Positions 1 to 6,282 of a stretch of 6,282 nt of DNA are shown here, one piece after another. Both the position numbers and the translations under genes were made by a program. The notes beneath the pieces are model-generated. The model was not told the origin of the DNA. It saw only the letters and a list, made by a program, of their open reading frames with translations, and ran no database searches. How positions within the stretch are numbered: position 1 is the stretch's first letter; each line of letters begins with the position of its first letter. Origin of the DNA: Hyphomicrobiales bacterium (GTDB lineage Bacteria > Pseudomonadota > Alphaproteobacteria > Rhizobiales > Beijerinckiaceae); the NCBI GenBank assembly GCA_003567055.1, contig PXAW01000059.1, positions 1 to 6,282 on the forward strand, given 5' to 3'.

Positions 1-659
1 ACCCGCGTTCCGATCGGCACGCGCCGATGCAGGTCGATGATATCCTGATTGAACAGGCGGATGCAGCCCGACGACACCGACTGGCCGATCGACCAGGGTT
101 CGTTGGTGCCGTGAATCCGGTAGAGCGTATCGCGGCCGTTTCTGAACAGATAGAGCGCGCGGGCACCCAGCGGATTGTCAAGCCCGCCTTCCATCCCGCC
201 CGCAACGGGGCCGTAACGCTCCGGCTCGCGACGAATCATGTTCTGCGTCGGCGTCCAGCGCGGCCATGCGGCCTTGCGCGCGATCACCGCATCGCCTTCA
301 TAATCGAAGCCGGCCTGCCCGACGCCGCAGCCGTAGCGCAGCGCCCGGCTATTCTCGCGCACGAGATAGAGGAAGCGGCGCGCGGGGTCGACGACGACAT
401 CGCCGGCACTTTCCGGTCCCGCGAATTCGACTTCCTGGCGCAGGAAGCGCCGATCGACCTGTGACACGTCGATAGCGGGAACCGGGAACGGCTCGTCATG
501 GATCGCGCTGTACATCGATGCATAGAACGGATCCACGACATTCGCGGCCTCGACCACGGGCGGGGCCGAGCGACCGGCGGAGACGCAGGCGCCGAGCGTC
601 AGCGGCAGACCCGCCAGAAAGACGCGGCGCGTGAGTTGGGAGGCACGGAACTGGGACAT
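1..659 (-). CDS. L,D-transpeptidase (YkuD domain), Tat/lipoprotein signal, C-terminus cut by window edge
   Basis: YkuD-family enzymes make 3-3 cross-links in peptidoglycan or attach proteins to it, acting in the periplasm through an active-site cysteine. The visible 219 residues start at ATG 659, preceded by AAGAAGGA four bases upstream. The N-terminus has a twin-arginine motif (TRRVFLAG, residues 10-17), a short hydrophobic stretch, and a lipobox LGAC with Cys25, so Tat export followed by lipid anchoring is likely. The YkuD core occupies about residues 85-219: the catalytic signature is His183-Gly184 followed by SSGCIR, with the nucleophile Cys199 and Arg201. The reading frame is open to base 1, so the last residues and the stop lie outside the window. 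It is separated by 148 bp from the upstream operon and is probably unrelated to it. The family call is firm; whether it cross-links peptidoglycan or tethers a lipoprotein or outer-membrane protein is unknown. Confidence 0.93.
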   Translation of the reverse strand, partial: MSQFRASQLTRRVFLAGLPLTLGACVSAGRSAPPVVEAANVVDPFYASMYSAIHDEPFPVPAIDVSQVDRRFLRQEVEFAGPESAGDVVVDPARRFLYLVRENSRALRYGCGVGQAGFDYEGDAVIARKAAWPRWTPTQNMIRREPERYGPVAGGMEGGLDNPLGARALYLFRNGRDTLYRIHGTNEPWSIGQSVSSGCIRLFNQDIIDLHRRVPIGTR

Positions 660-753
660 GTCATCCTTCTTGCGAAATTCAACGAGAGCAGCATCCTGAG
701 ACCCCAATAAAGGCAAGACGGTGCCGTTTCCGCTGACTTCTGCGTGAGCGTTG

Positions 754-779
754 ATCCTGTGATCTGAATGCAACAGGAT
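754..779. promoter_or_regulatory. Inverted repeat in the spacer before the L,D-transpeptidase gene
   Basis: The 148-bp spacer between the unknown gene's stop (808) and the transpeptidase start (659) is more AT-rich than its surroundings. It holds a perfect 7-bp dyad, ATCCTGT at 754-760 and ACAGGAT at 773-779, with a 12-base centre. No T-tract follows it on the minus strand, so it is not a good intrinsic terminator. A dyad of this shape could be an operator for a dimeric regulator of the transpeptidase gene, or chance. I could not pick out a convincing -35/-10 pair here, although this spacer is the natural place for that gene's promoter. Confidence 0.3.
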
Positions 780-807
780 GGTTTATGTTCCGTAACCACG
801 CATTCCG

Positions 808-1611
808 TTAAGGCATCCTGGCGAGCCGAATCACGCAATCGTGTAGCTTTTCGCCGATCCTGGCGCCGCGCGACAGGGCCGTCGGGTTGGCCGCAGAGAC
901 GATGCCATCCTCGAATGTGGAACGGGCATCCCCGATTCGCGCCGATGCAGCGGAGACCGTCACCGCCGCGATACCGCGCCCCTGCAAGGCCGGCAATCGC
1001 GAGACGCCGACACCGCCGCCCGCATCGTTGAAGGCTGCGAAAGCGGCGTCGAACTTGAGCGCGTTCATCGGATTATCGCCGAACAGCGCCCCGTGCGAGC
1101 CCGTGATCACGATCTGCCCGGCATCGCGCGCCGCGACCAGTGAGGCCGAATCGATCAGGACGATGCGGCGCGTGGCCCCATCCGGCACGATCTCCTCGCG
1201 CGCCTCGTTCACCGTCTCGACTTCTCCATCCGGGATCGGTGCGGCGGCGAGCAGGCGGGCGGCCTCGGCGCCGCCCTGCCCGGCCTTCACGCCGAAAGCT
1301 GCGGCGAGTTCATTCACATGCGAGACGATGCCGTGCTTCGCCATCGCCGCCGCGTCGCCGATATCGGCGCTGCGATGGTCGATGGCCGCTGCCGCCATGC
1401 CATGCGCGTCGAGCCAGGCAAGGCCGCCGATCCCGGCCTCGTCGCGGCCCACGCCGGCATCGTTGAAGATCGCCGCGCGGCATCCCGCCTTGCGGGCGAG
1501 CCAGGCGGCATAGACACCGCCATGCGACCCCGTCAACACCACCGCCCCGGCGGCTTCCGGGCCGAGGCGGGTGATGCTGTCGGCGAGGATCGGTGCATCC
1601 GGCTCACGCAA
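808..1611 (-). CDS. Unrecognised 267-residue protein made of two tandem homologous halves
   Basis: I do not recognise the family, so no function is assigned. There is no signal peptide or membrane segment, so it is probably cytoplasmic. It is an internal duplication. Half one (about residues 8-124) and half two (about 150-267) share, in order, D-S (11-12; 154-155), TGSHG (27-31; 170-174), FNDAG (49-53; 194-198), IGDA (84-87; 226-229), GIVS (94-97; 236-239) and an Asn (100; 242). A hydrophilic linker rich in Glu and Asp (about 127-147) joins them. Several polar residues are kept in both halves (Ser and His of TGSHG, Asn and Asp of FNDAG, Asp of IGDA), suggesting two equivalent ligand-binding or catalytic sites in a pseudo-dimer. 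The start is a TTG at 1611 that overlaps the end of the ThDP-enzyme gene by 8 bases. The frame is closed by a stop shortly upstream, and the next plausible start (a GTG, codon 24) would cut into the first half. Operon position suggests a role in the same pathway as the ThDP enzyme. Confidence 0.85.
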   Translation of the reverse strand: MREPDAPILADSITRLGPEAAGAVVLTGSHGGVYAAWLARKAGCRAAIFNDAGVGRDEAGIGGLAWLDAHGMAAAAIDHRSADIGDAAAMAKHGIVSHVNELAAAFGVKAGQGGAEAARLLAAAPIPDGEVETVNEAREEIVPDGATRRIVLIDSASLVAARDAGQIVITGSHGALFGDNPMNALKFDAAFAAFNDAGGGVGVSRLPALQGRGIAAVTVSAASARIGDARSTFEDGIVSAANPTALSRGARIGEKLHDCVIRLARMP

Positions 1612-3343
1612 CGCGGTCGCCCTTCTTCACCTTCACCGCGCGATTATCGGCGGCGGGCAGCATCTTCGCCGGATCGCGGGTGACGATCACGTCGAGCACC
1701 GTCGGGCGCCCGCCCTCGGCCAGCGCCTCGCGCAAGGCGCCGGCGAGCTGTCCAGGCTCCTCGACGCGGATACCCCGGCAGCCGAGCGCCTGCGCGGCAT
1801 CGGCGTAATTCGTCTCGGCGAGATCGGAGGATTGGTAGGCCCCCTCCCCGTACATCAGGTGCTGCAACGCCTTCACATAGCCCGACGCGGCATTGTTGAC
1901 GACGATGATCACCGGTGAGAGCCCCATCCGGCGCGCCGTCTCGAGCTCGCCCAGCACCATGTTGAAGCCGCCATCACCGGTCAGCGCGACGACCTGGCGA
2001 TCAGGCGCGGCGAGGCTCGCACCGATGGCGCCGGGCAGGCCGTAGCCGATGGAGGCGAAGCCGCGATCGGGCACGAAACCGCGCCCGGCCTTCTTCGAAT
2101 CGTAGAGCAACCCGCCCCAATGCGCGGCGAAACCGCCATCGGCGATGAGGATCGCGTCATCGGCGAGGATATTGTTCAGCTCGCCCATGAGCCGGCCCAT
2201 GCCCACCGGCGTCTCGTCACTCTCAAGCCGCTCGCGGGCGCTCTCGCGCCACGCTGCCATGCGGGTCGGCACCTGTGCACACCAGTCGGCACGCGACGCC
2301 GCATGCGAGCCGAGCGCCTTCATCGCGACGTCGAGATCGGCGATGCCGGCCCTGACATCGCCCCAGAGCGGCACGGTCGGCGCGTAGGTGCGCCCGATTT
2401 CCTCCGCCACGCATTCGAGATGGATCATGACCTTGCCGGGCTCGGGCACCGTGTAGCGCTTGGTGGCGATCTCGCCGAGCTTGCAGCCGATCACCAGAAG
2501 GCAATCGCTTTCGCTGATCATGCCGTTGGCAATGCGGTCATAGCGGCCGAACAGCCCTGCCGAGAGATCGCTGGTGCAGGCGATGGCGCCCTTGCCGCTC
2601 AGCGTATGCGCCACCGGGATGCCATGCGCCTCGGCGAAGGCCTGGAGTTCCGTCGCCGCCTGCGAGATATGCACCCCGCCGCCGGCCAGGATCAGCGGCT
2701 TTTCGGCTTTCGCGAGCAACGCCGCGGCCTTCGCCAGATCATCCGCATCGGGCCGCGCGCGCAGGGCCGGTGCCGCCTGATAGCGCTCATCGGCGACGAG
2801 CGCCTCCGGGTCGAAGGGATGGCTGTCATGGCAGATGTCTTCCGGCACGATCACCACGACCGGCCCCGGTCTGCCCGTCGTCGCCACCATGAAGGCGCGG
2901 CGCACGAGTTCGGGCAGGCGCTCGATCATCTCGACGCGGATCACCTCCTTCGAGGCCGGGCGCAGGATATCGGCCTGGTGGGCTTCCTGGGTCATGTTCT
3001 TCCAGGAATGGGCACGGTGCGTATCGCCCACGATCGCCACGATCGGCGAGCCGGCATTGAGCGCCTCGACGAGCCCCGTGACGAGATTGGTCGCGCCGGG
3101 CCCGAGCGTGGCATCGACGAGCCCGACCCGGCCCGAGACCTTGGCATAGGCATCCGCCGCGAAGACGCCGCAGCGCTCGTCGTTGATCAGCGTATGGCGC
3201 AGCCCGAGCCGGCGCGCGGCATCATAGAAGGGCAGCAGCTGGAAGCCGCCCATGCCGTACATCGGTCCCGCGCCGTGCGCCATCAGCATCCGGGCGAGCG
3301 CCTCGCCGCCGGTCATTTCATTGGCGCGATCCTGATCACTCAT
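1604..3343 (-). CDS. Thiamine-diphosphate-dependent enzyme, acetolactate-synthase-like, substrate unknown
   Basis: A full-length (579 residues) three-domain ThDP enzyme of the acetolactate synthase/2-oxoacid decarboxylase superfamily. The N-terminal pyrimidine-binding domain (about 10-175) has the catalytic glutamate Glu56 in NDERCG, then GPGATN (81-86) and a Gln in the TQEAHQ segment (about 119-123). The central domain (about 200-345) includes LAGGG (219-223). The C-terminal diphosphate-binding domain (about 385-555) has the Mg-ThDP motif GDG at 456-458 followed by 24 residues and Asn483-Asn484. Such enzymes cleave or join carbon-carbon bonds next to a carbonyl through a ThDP carbanion. It is unlikely to be the biosynthetic acetolactate synthase: no small regulatory subunit gene follows, it sits in a TRAP uptake operon, and the usual His before the catalytic Glu is Asp55. 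ATG 3343 follows GAGG five bases upstream and lies 18 bp after dctM. A 2-oxoacid decarboxylase, carboligase or a lyase is possible. Confidence 0.93.
   Translation of the reverse strand: MSDQDRANEMTGGEALARMLMAHGAGPMYGMGGFQLLPFYDAARRLGLRHTLINDERCGVFAADAYAKVSGRVGLVDATLGPGATNLVTGLVEALNAGSPIVAIVGDTHRAHSWKNMTQEAHQADILRPASKEVIRVEMIERLPELVRRAFMVATTGRPGPVVVIVPEDICHDSHPFDPEALVADERYQAAPALRARPDADDLAKAAALLAKAEKPLILAGGGVHISQAATELQAFAEAHGIPVAHTLSGKGAIACTSDLSAGLFGRYDRIANGMISESDCLLVIGCKLGEIATKRYTVPEPGKVMIHLECVAEEIGRTYAPTVPLWGDVRAGIADLDVAMKALGSHAASRADWCAQVPTRMAAWRESARERLESDETPVGMGRLMGELNNILADDAILIADGGFAAHWGGLLYDSKKAGRGFVPDRGFASIGYGLPGAIGASLAAPDRQVVALTGDGGFNMVLGELETARRMGLSPVIIVVNNAASGYVKALQHLMYGEGAYQSSDLAETNYADAAQALGCRGIRVEEPGQLAGALREALAEGGRPTVLDVIVTRDPAKMLPAADNRAVKVKKGDRVA
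1620..1627 (-). promoter_or_regulatory. Ribosome binding site supporting the TTG start at 1611
   Basis: AAGAAGGG lies inside the last codons of the ThDP-enzyme gene, with an 8-base spacer to the TTG at 1611. It is the only Shine-Dalgarno-like sequence close to the start of the downstream gene and it decides the start choice. The TTG and the upstream gene's TGA sit within the same eight bases, a layout typical of translational coupling by termination-reinitiation. Confidence 0.6.
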
Positions 3344-3361
3344 GATTTCCTCGTTTCTTTC

Positions 3362-4663
3362 TTATGTGATGCGATAGCCCAGCATTCTGGGCAGCCAGAG
3401 CGCGATCTCCGGGAAGGCGATGACGAGGGCGAGCGCACCGCCCATCGAGAGAAGCAGCCAACCGACCCAGCGGAAGGTGCTCTCCAGCGGAATCCCGGCA
3501 ATACGCGCCGTCACCATCAGATTGACCGCAACGGGCGGCGTGAACTGCCCCATCGCGATGTTGATGGCCATGACCACGCCGAACCAGACGAAGGACCATT
3601 CGAAGGCCTGCACCACCGGCACCAGCAGCGGCAGGGTGATCAGGTAGATCGACACCCCGTCGAGCACCATGCCCGCGAGCAGCAGCACGCCCATGATCAG
3701 CAGCAGGATGATCCAGGGATTGTCGCTGATGGTCAGGATCAGCTGCGCCGTGTTGCGGAAGGCGCCCATGGTCGAGCCGGCCCAGGCGAAGATGCCGGCC
3801 AGCGATATGATCAGCATCAAGACGCCGGAGATCTTCGCGCTCTCCACCAGCACCTGGTAGATGTCGCGAAAACCCATGGTGCGATAGAGCACCGTACCGA
3901 CGAGCAGCCCGTAGAACACCGCGACGACAGCGGTTTCCGTCGGCGTGAACAGGCCGCTGCGCAAGCCCCCGAGGATGATCACCGGCGCCATCAGCCCCGG
4001 CATGGCCCGCCAGAGGCTGGGCCAGAACGGCGGGCGGTCCGGGCTCTCATCCGCGCCGAAACCATGCTTGCGCGAGAGGATCACCGTGGGGATCGCGATG
4101 GCGAGGCCGACCAGCAGGCCGGGGATCAGCCCGGCGGCGAAGAGCGCGCGCAGATCGGTACCCGGCACCAGAACCGAATAGACGATCAGCGCGATCGAGG
4201 GCGGGATCAGGATCGCGGTCGAGGCCGAGGCCGCGATCACGCTGGCCGAGAACGGCTTGGGATAACCCGCCTTCATCATGGAGGGCAGCATCACGGTCGC
4301 CACCGCCGCCGCATCGGCGGGTCCGGAGCCCGACATCCCGCCCATGATCAGGCAGACGAGGATGGCGACGAGCGCGAGCCCGCCCTTGCGCGGCCCGATA
4401 CAGGCCTGCGCGAAGCCCACCAGCCGCGCCGCCACGCCGGAGCGCTCGAACATCATCCCCGTGAGGATGAAAAGCGGGATCGCGATCAGCGGATATTTCG
4501 CCACCGCGTTGTACGGATTGGTGCCCAGCGTGCCGAGCGCGGCAGCGTCGAGCCCGATCATGATACCGACGACACCACCGATGCCGAGCGACACGGCGAT
4601 CGGCGCGCCGATCAGCATCAGCACGACGAAGGTGAGGAGCAGCGCGAGATTGGCTTCGATCAT
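3362..4663 (-). CDS. dctM: TRAP transporter large permease subunit (DctM family)
   Basis: This is the 12-TM-class membrane subunit that moves the substrate across the inner membrane using a sodium or proton gradient, taking it from the periplasmic binding protein. The 433-residue length is normal for DctM. It is hydrophobic throughout, with family landmarks: GAPIAVSLG (19-27), YPLIAIPLFILTG (57-69), the glycine/serine-rich GGMSGSGPADAAAV (108-121), ILIPPSIALIVY (151-162), FTPTETA (239-245) and GQFTPPVAVNL (372-382). The start ATG 4663 has TGAGG five bases upstream and lies 7 bp after the dctQ stop. It ends with TAA 18 bp before the ThDP enzyme. DctM and DctQ form one membrane complex, and both are intact here. 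Family assignment is certain; substrate specificity is set mainly by DctP and is unknown. Confidence 0.97.
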   Translation of the reverse strand: MIEANLALLLTFVVLMLIGAPIAVSLGIGGVVGIMIGLDAAALGTLGTNPYNAVAKYPLIAIPLFILTGMMFERSGVAARLVGFAQACIGPRKGGLALVAILVCLIMGGMSGSGPADAAAVATVMLPSMMKAGYPKPFSASVIAASASTAILIPPSIALIVYSVLVPGTDLRALFAAGLIPGLLVGLAIAIPTVILSRKHGFGADESPDRPPFWPSLWRAMPGLMAPVIILGGLRSGLFTPTETAVVAVFYGLLVGTVLYRTMGFRDIYQVLVESAKISGVLMLIISLAGIFAWAGSTMGAFRNTAQLILTISDNPWIILLLIMGVLLLAGMVLDGVSIYLITLPLLVPVVQAFEWSFVWFGVVMAINIAMGQFTPPVAVNLMVTARIAGIPLESTFRWVGWLLLSMGGALALVIAFPEIALWLPRMLGYRIT

Positions 4664-4670
4664 GACCGCC

Positions 4671-5201
4671 TCACATGCTGCCCGGACGGCGGATCAGGCG
4701 GGCATAGGCGCGCCCGAGAACCCGCAGGATGATGGCGATGGAGAGGATCGGCAGCCAGATCGTGTAGAGCCAGACCGGATTGCCCATACCCGCCGAAGTC
4801 TCGCCCCAGAACCACTCGTCATAGGTCACCTGCGCCCCGTAATAGACGATCATCGCAAAAAGGATCGTGGTGACGACGACCGTGATCGCCTCGCACAGCC
4901 AGCGCAGCGGTCGCGGCATGCGCTGGAGGAAGAAGGTGATGCGGATATGCTCGTTGCTGGCGAACGCCGCAGAGGCGCCGACAAAGGTCATGAAGGCGAG
5001 CAGCACCACCGAGAATTCCTCGGTGAAGGCGAAAGAAATATTGGTGAAATAGCGCGTCAGCACGTTGCCGAAGGAGATCAGGCAGATCAGCGCCATGGCG
5101 GCGGCGCCAAGCGCCTCCTCGATCTTAACGGGGACGATGACATGGTCCGTGCCCGTATCCGGGCTCTGCGGCGCATACGGAATATCGCGTTCGTCGCTCA
5201 T
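4671..5201 (-). CDS. dctQ: TRAP transporter small permease subunit (DctQ family)
   Basis: DctQ is the four-helix partner of DctM in TRAP transporters and is needed for docking and function of the membrane complex. The 176 residues show a polar N-terminal tail (1-27) and four hydrophobic segments at about 30-50, 62-80, 101-123 and 143-163. Typical DctQ marks are the Glu pair after helix 1 (FTEEFSV, 59-65) and NEHIRITF (83-90) between helices 2 and 3. The ATG at 5201 follows CCGGAG with a nine-base spacer. The stop at 4671 is 7 bp from the dctM start, so the two are cotranscribed and probably made in a fixed ratio. The N-terminal tail, about 27 residues, is somewhat long for the family but contains no other recognisable domain. 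Confidence 0.95.
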   Translation of the reverse strand: MSDERDIPYAPQSPDTGTDHVIVPVKIEEALGAAAMALICLISFGNVLTRYFTNISFAFTEEFSVVLLAFMTFVGASAAFASNEHIRITFFLQRMPRPLRWLCEAITVVVTTILFAMIVYYGAQVTYDEWFWGETSAGMGNPVWLYTIWLPILSIAIILRVLGRAYARLIRRPGSM

Positions 5202-5248
5202 CGCGGATGGCTCCGGTCGGCGGTTGAGACGATGCTGGCGGGAATGCT

Positions 5249-5296
5249 GCGGATCGGACCGCGCCCGCCCGTTTCACCGGGCAAGGCGCGATCCGC
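5249..5296 (-). promoter_or_regulatory. Intercistronic RNA hairpin between dctP and dctQ
   Basis: In the 116-bp spacer (5202-5317) three nested complementary segments form one stem-loop of 17 base pairs. GCGGATC/GATCCGC is the outer stem (5290-5296 with 5249-5255). GCGCC/GGCGC is the middle stem (5285-5289 with 5261-5265). GCCCG/CGGGC is the inner stem (5278-5282 with 5267-5271), with a six-base loop GTGAAA read on the minus strand. A five-base bulge and a small internal loop interrupt it. No T-run follows, so it is not an intrinsic terminator. Its position behind the binding-protein gene fits a 3' stabiliser or partial attenuator that keeps dctP mRNA and protein in excess over the permease, as hairpins do in other binding-protein transport operons. 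The structure is seen in the sequence; the role is inferred. Confidence 0.7.
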
Positions 5297-5317
5297 TTTC
5301 AGGCTTTGGGCCCGATA

Positions 5318-6282
5318 TCAGCGATTGGCGACGGATTCTTCCGCCATATCGACGAGATCGCCGCCGATACGCTCGCGCCAGGCATCGTAGACCGGACGGG
5401 TGGCATCGACGAAGGCCTGCCGCTCCTCGTCTGAGAGGCTGATGACCTCCACACCGAAGCCGCGGATTTCCTCGATCAGGCTCTGATCGTCATCGGTGAG
5501 ACCCGCACGGGCCACCTCGACACCATGCGCACCCGCATCGATCGCCGATTGCCGCACGATTTCCTGGTCTTCCGCCGTGAAGGAATCCCAGACTTCCTGA
5601 TTGACCGCGAAGATCAGCGGGTCAGCCACGTAGCGCCACAGCGTCACGTTCTCCTGGCCGAGCTCATGCATGTTGAGCACGGAGTAGATCGTCAGCGGAT
5701 TTTCCTGCCCGTCGACGGCACCCGTCGTGAGCGCGGGCTGGGCATCGGCCCAGCTCATCTGGGTCGGATCGGCGCCGAGCGCGGTGAAGATGTCGTTGAA
5801 GATCGGCGAGCCGACCACACGCATCTTCAGGCCCTGCATGTCATCCGGGGTGCGGATGGGGCGCTGCGAGTTCGTCACCTCGCGGAAGCCGTTCTCCGCC
5901 CAGGCCAGCGGCACGACGCCGTTTTCCTGGATCAGCTCGAAGATCCGCTCGCCGACCGGGCCCTGTGTCAGCGCATCGAGCGCATCGTAATCGGGCATCA
6001 GGAAGGGCAGCGAGAAGACGTTGAGCTCGGCGATCTGCGGCGACCAGTTGATGGTGGAGCCCACCGCCATGTCGATCACGCCACGGCGCATCGCCGTGAA
6101 TTCACGCGTCTGCTCGCCCTGGACGAGCTGCGCGCCGGGATAGATCTGCATGGTGATGCGCCCGTCCGTGCGCTCGGCCACGAGCTCGGCCCAGCGCTCG
6201 GCTGCAATACCCCACGGGAACGGTGCGGGGACCACGGTCGAGACGCGGTATTCGTCCTTGTAGTCGGCCAAAGCGGGCGCGG
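5318..6282 (-). CDS. dctP: TRAP transporter periplasmic substrate-binding protein (DctP family), N-terminus cut by window edge
   Basis: DctP proteins capture the substrate in the periplasm and deliver it to DctQM. The frame is open to the right edge. The first visible residues, APALA followed by DYKDEYR, are the end of a Sec signal peptide with an A-x-A type cleavage site. The TTG at 6271 is therefore just an internal Leu codon, and the true start is outside the window. Counting that Leu as residue 1, family features are PAPFPWGIAAERWAELV (15-31), the YPGAQL turn (44-49), the Arg at 151 in LKMRVVG, which in characterised DctP proteins pairs with a substrate carboxylate, and the signature ALTTGAVDGQENP (180-192). 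The conserved Arg argues for an organic acid ligand, but the rest of the pocket does not let me name it. It is the promoter-proximal visible gene of the operon and is followed by a 116-bp spacer with a hairpin. Confidence 0.95.
   Translation of the reverse strand, partial: APALADYKDEYRVSTVVPAPFPWGIAAERWAELVAERTDGRITMQIYPGAQLVQGEQTREFTAMRRGVIDMAVGSTINWSPQIAELNVFSLPFLMPDYDALDALTQGPVGERIFELIQENGVVPLAWAENGFREVTNSQRPIRTPDDMQGLKMRVVGSPIFNDIFTALGADPTQMSWADAQPALTTGAVDGQENPLTIYSVLNMHELGQENVTLWRYVADPLIFAVNQEVWDSFTAEDQEIVRQSAIDAGAHGVEVARAGLTDDDQSLIEEIRGFGVEVISLSDEERQAFVDATRPVYDAWRERIGGDLVDMAEESVANR

Noticed and set aside
27..464. A 145-codon plus-strand open frame at the left edge
   Set aside because: It lies opposite the L,D-transpeptidase, whose catalytic HG...SSGCIR signature, signal peptide and ribosome binding site are on the minus strand.
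754..779. The dyad as a rho-independent terminator of the upstream operon
   Set aside because: The stem is only 7 bp with a 12-base loop and is not followed by a T-tract on the transcribed strand.
599..838. A 79-codon minus-strand open frame spanning the spacer before the transpeptidase
   Set aside because: It overlaps the ends of two better-supported genes in other frames, has no clear ribosome binding site and shows no family features.
2120..4732. An 870-codon plus-strand open frame antisense to the ThDP enzyme and dctM genes
   Set aside because: Its codons are in exact register with those of both minus-strand genes, so it is interrupted only where those genes use TTA, CTA or TCA, codons rare in GC-rich genomes. 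The predicted product is an unstructured His/Arg/Asp/Gln-rich chain with no domain, and both sense genes are unmistakable.
4278..5390. A 370-codon plus-strand open frame antisense to dctM, dctQ and the dctP end
   Set aside because: It is compositionally biased, without recognisable motifs, and crosses three well-supported minus-strand genes and the intercistronic hairpin.
6269..6271. TTG as the start codon of the dctP gene
   Set aside because: The frame continues to the window edge and the codons just upstream encode the end of a signal peptide (APALA before DYKDEY), so the start must be outside the window.

Overview
The window is a GC-rich bacterial stretch in which every supported gene lies on the minus strand. 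The Tat-plus-lipobox L,D-transpeptidase, the TRAP transporter, the very low use of A/T-ending codons and the general sequence style suggest an alphaproteobacterium, perhaps Hyphomicrobiales or Rhodobacterales. No rRNA or other taxonomic marker is present, so this placement is inference.

Read in the direction of transcription (right to left), the window begins inside a TRAP-type solute-binding protein gene (dctP, 6282-5318, cut at the right edge inside its signal peptide). A 116-bp spacer carrying a strong imperfect hairpin follows. Next come the small membrane subunit dctQ (5201-4671), the large permease dctM (4663-3362), a thiamine-diphosphate (ThDP) enzyme of the acetolactate-synthase-like superfamily (3343-1604), and a 267-residue protein of unrecognised family (1611-808). 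Spacings after dctQ are 7 bp, 18 bp and an 8-bp overlap, so dctQ, dctM, the ThDP enzyme and the unknown gene look like one transcriptional unit, with dctP as its highly expressed leading gene. After a 148-bp gap a separate gene, an exported L,D-transpeptidase (659 to beyond the left edge), runs in the same direction.

The likely logic is uptake of a small organic acid by the TRAP system, then cleavage or condensation of it, or of a 2-oxo derivative, by the ThDP enzyme. The unknown protein is translationally coupled to the ThDP enzyme and presumably works beside it. The substrate cannot be read from the sequence. The most interesting element is the unknown protein. It is a clear internal tandem duplication: two halves of about 120 residues share the motifs D-S, TGSHG, FNDAG, IGDA, GIVS and N in the same order and nearly the same spacing. 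It starts at a TTG codon buried in the end of the ThDP gene. No mobile elements, CRISPR arrays or RNA genes were seen.
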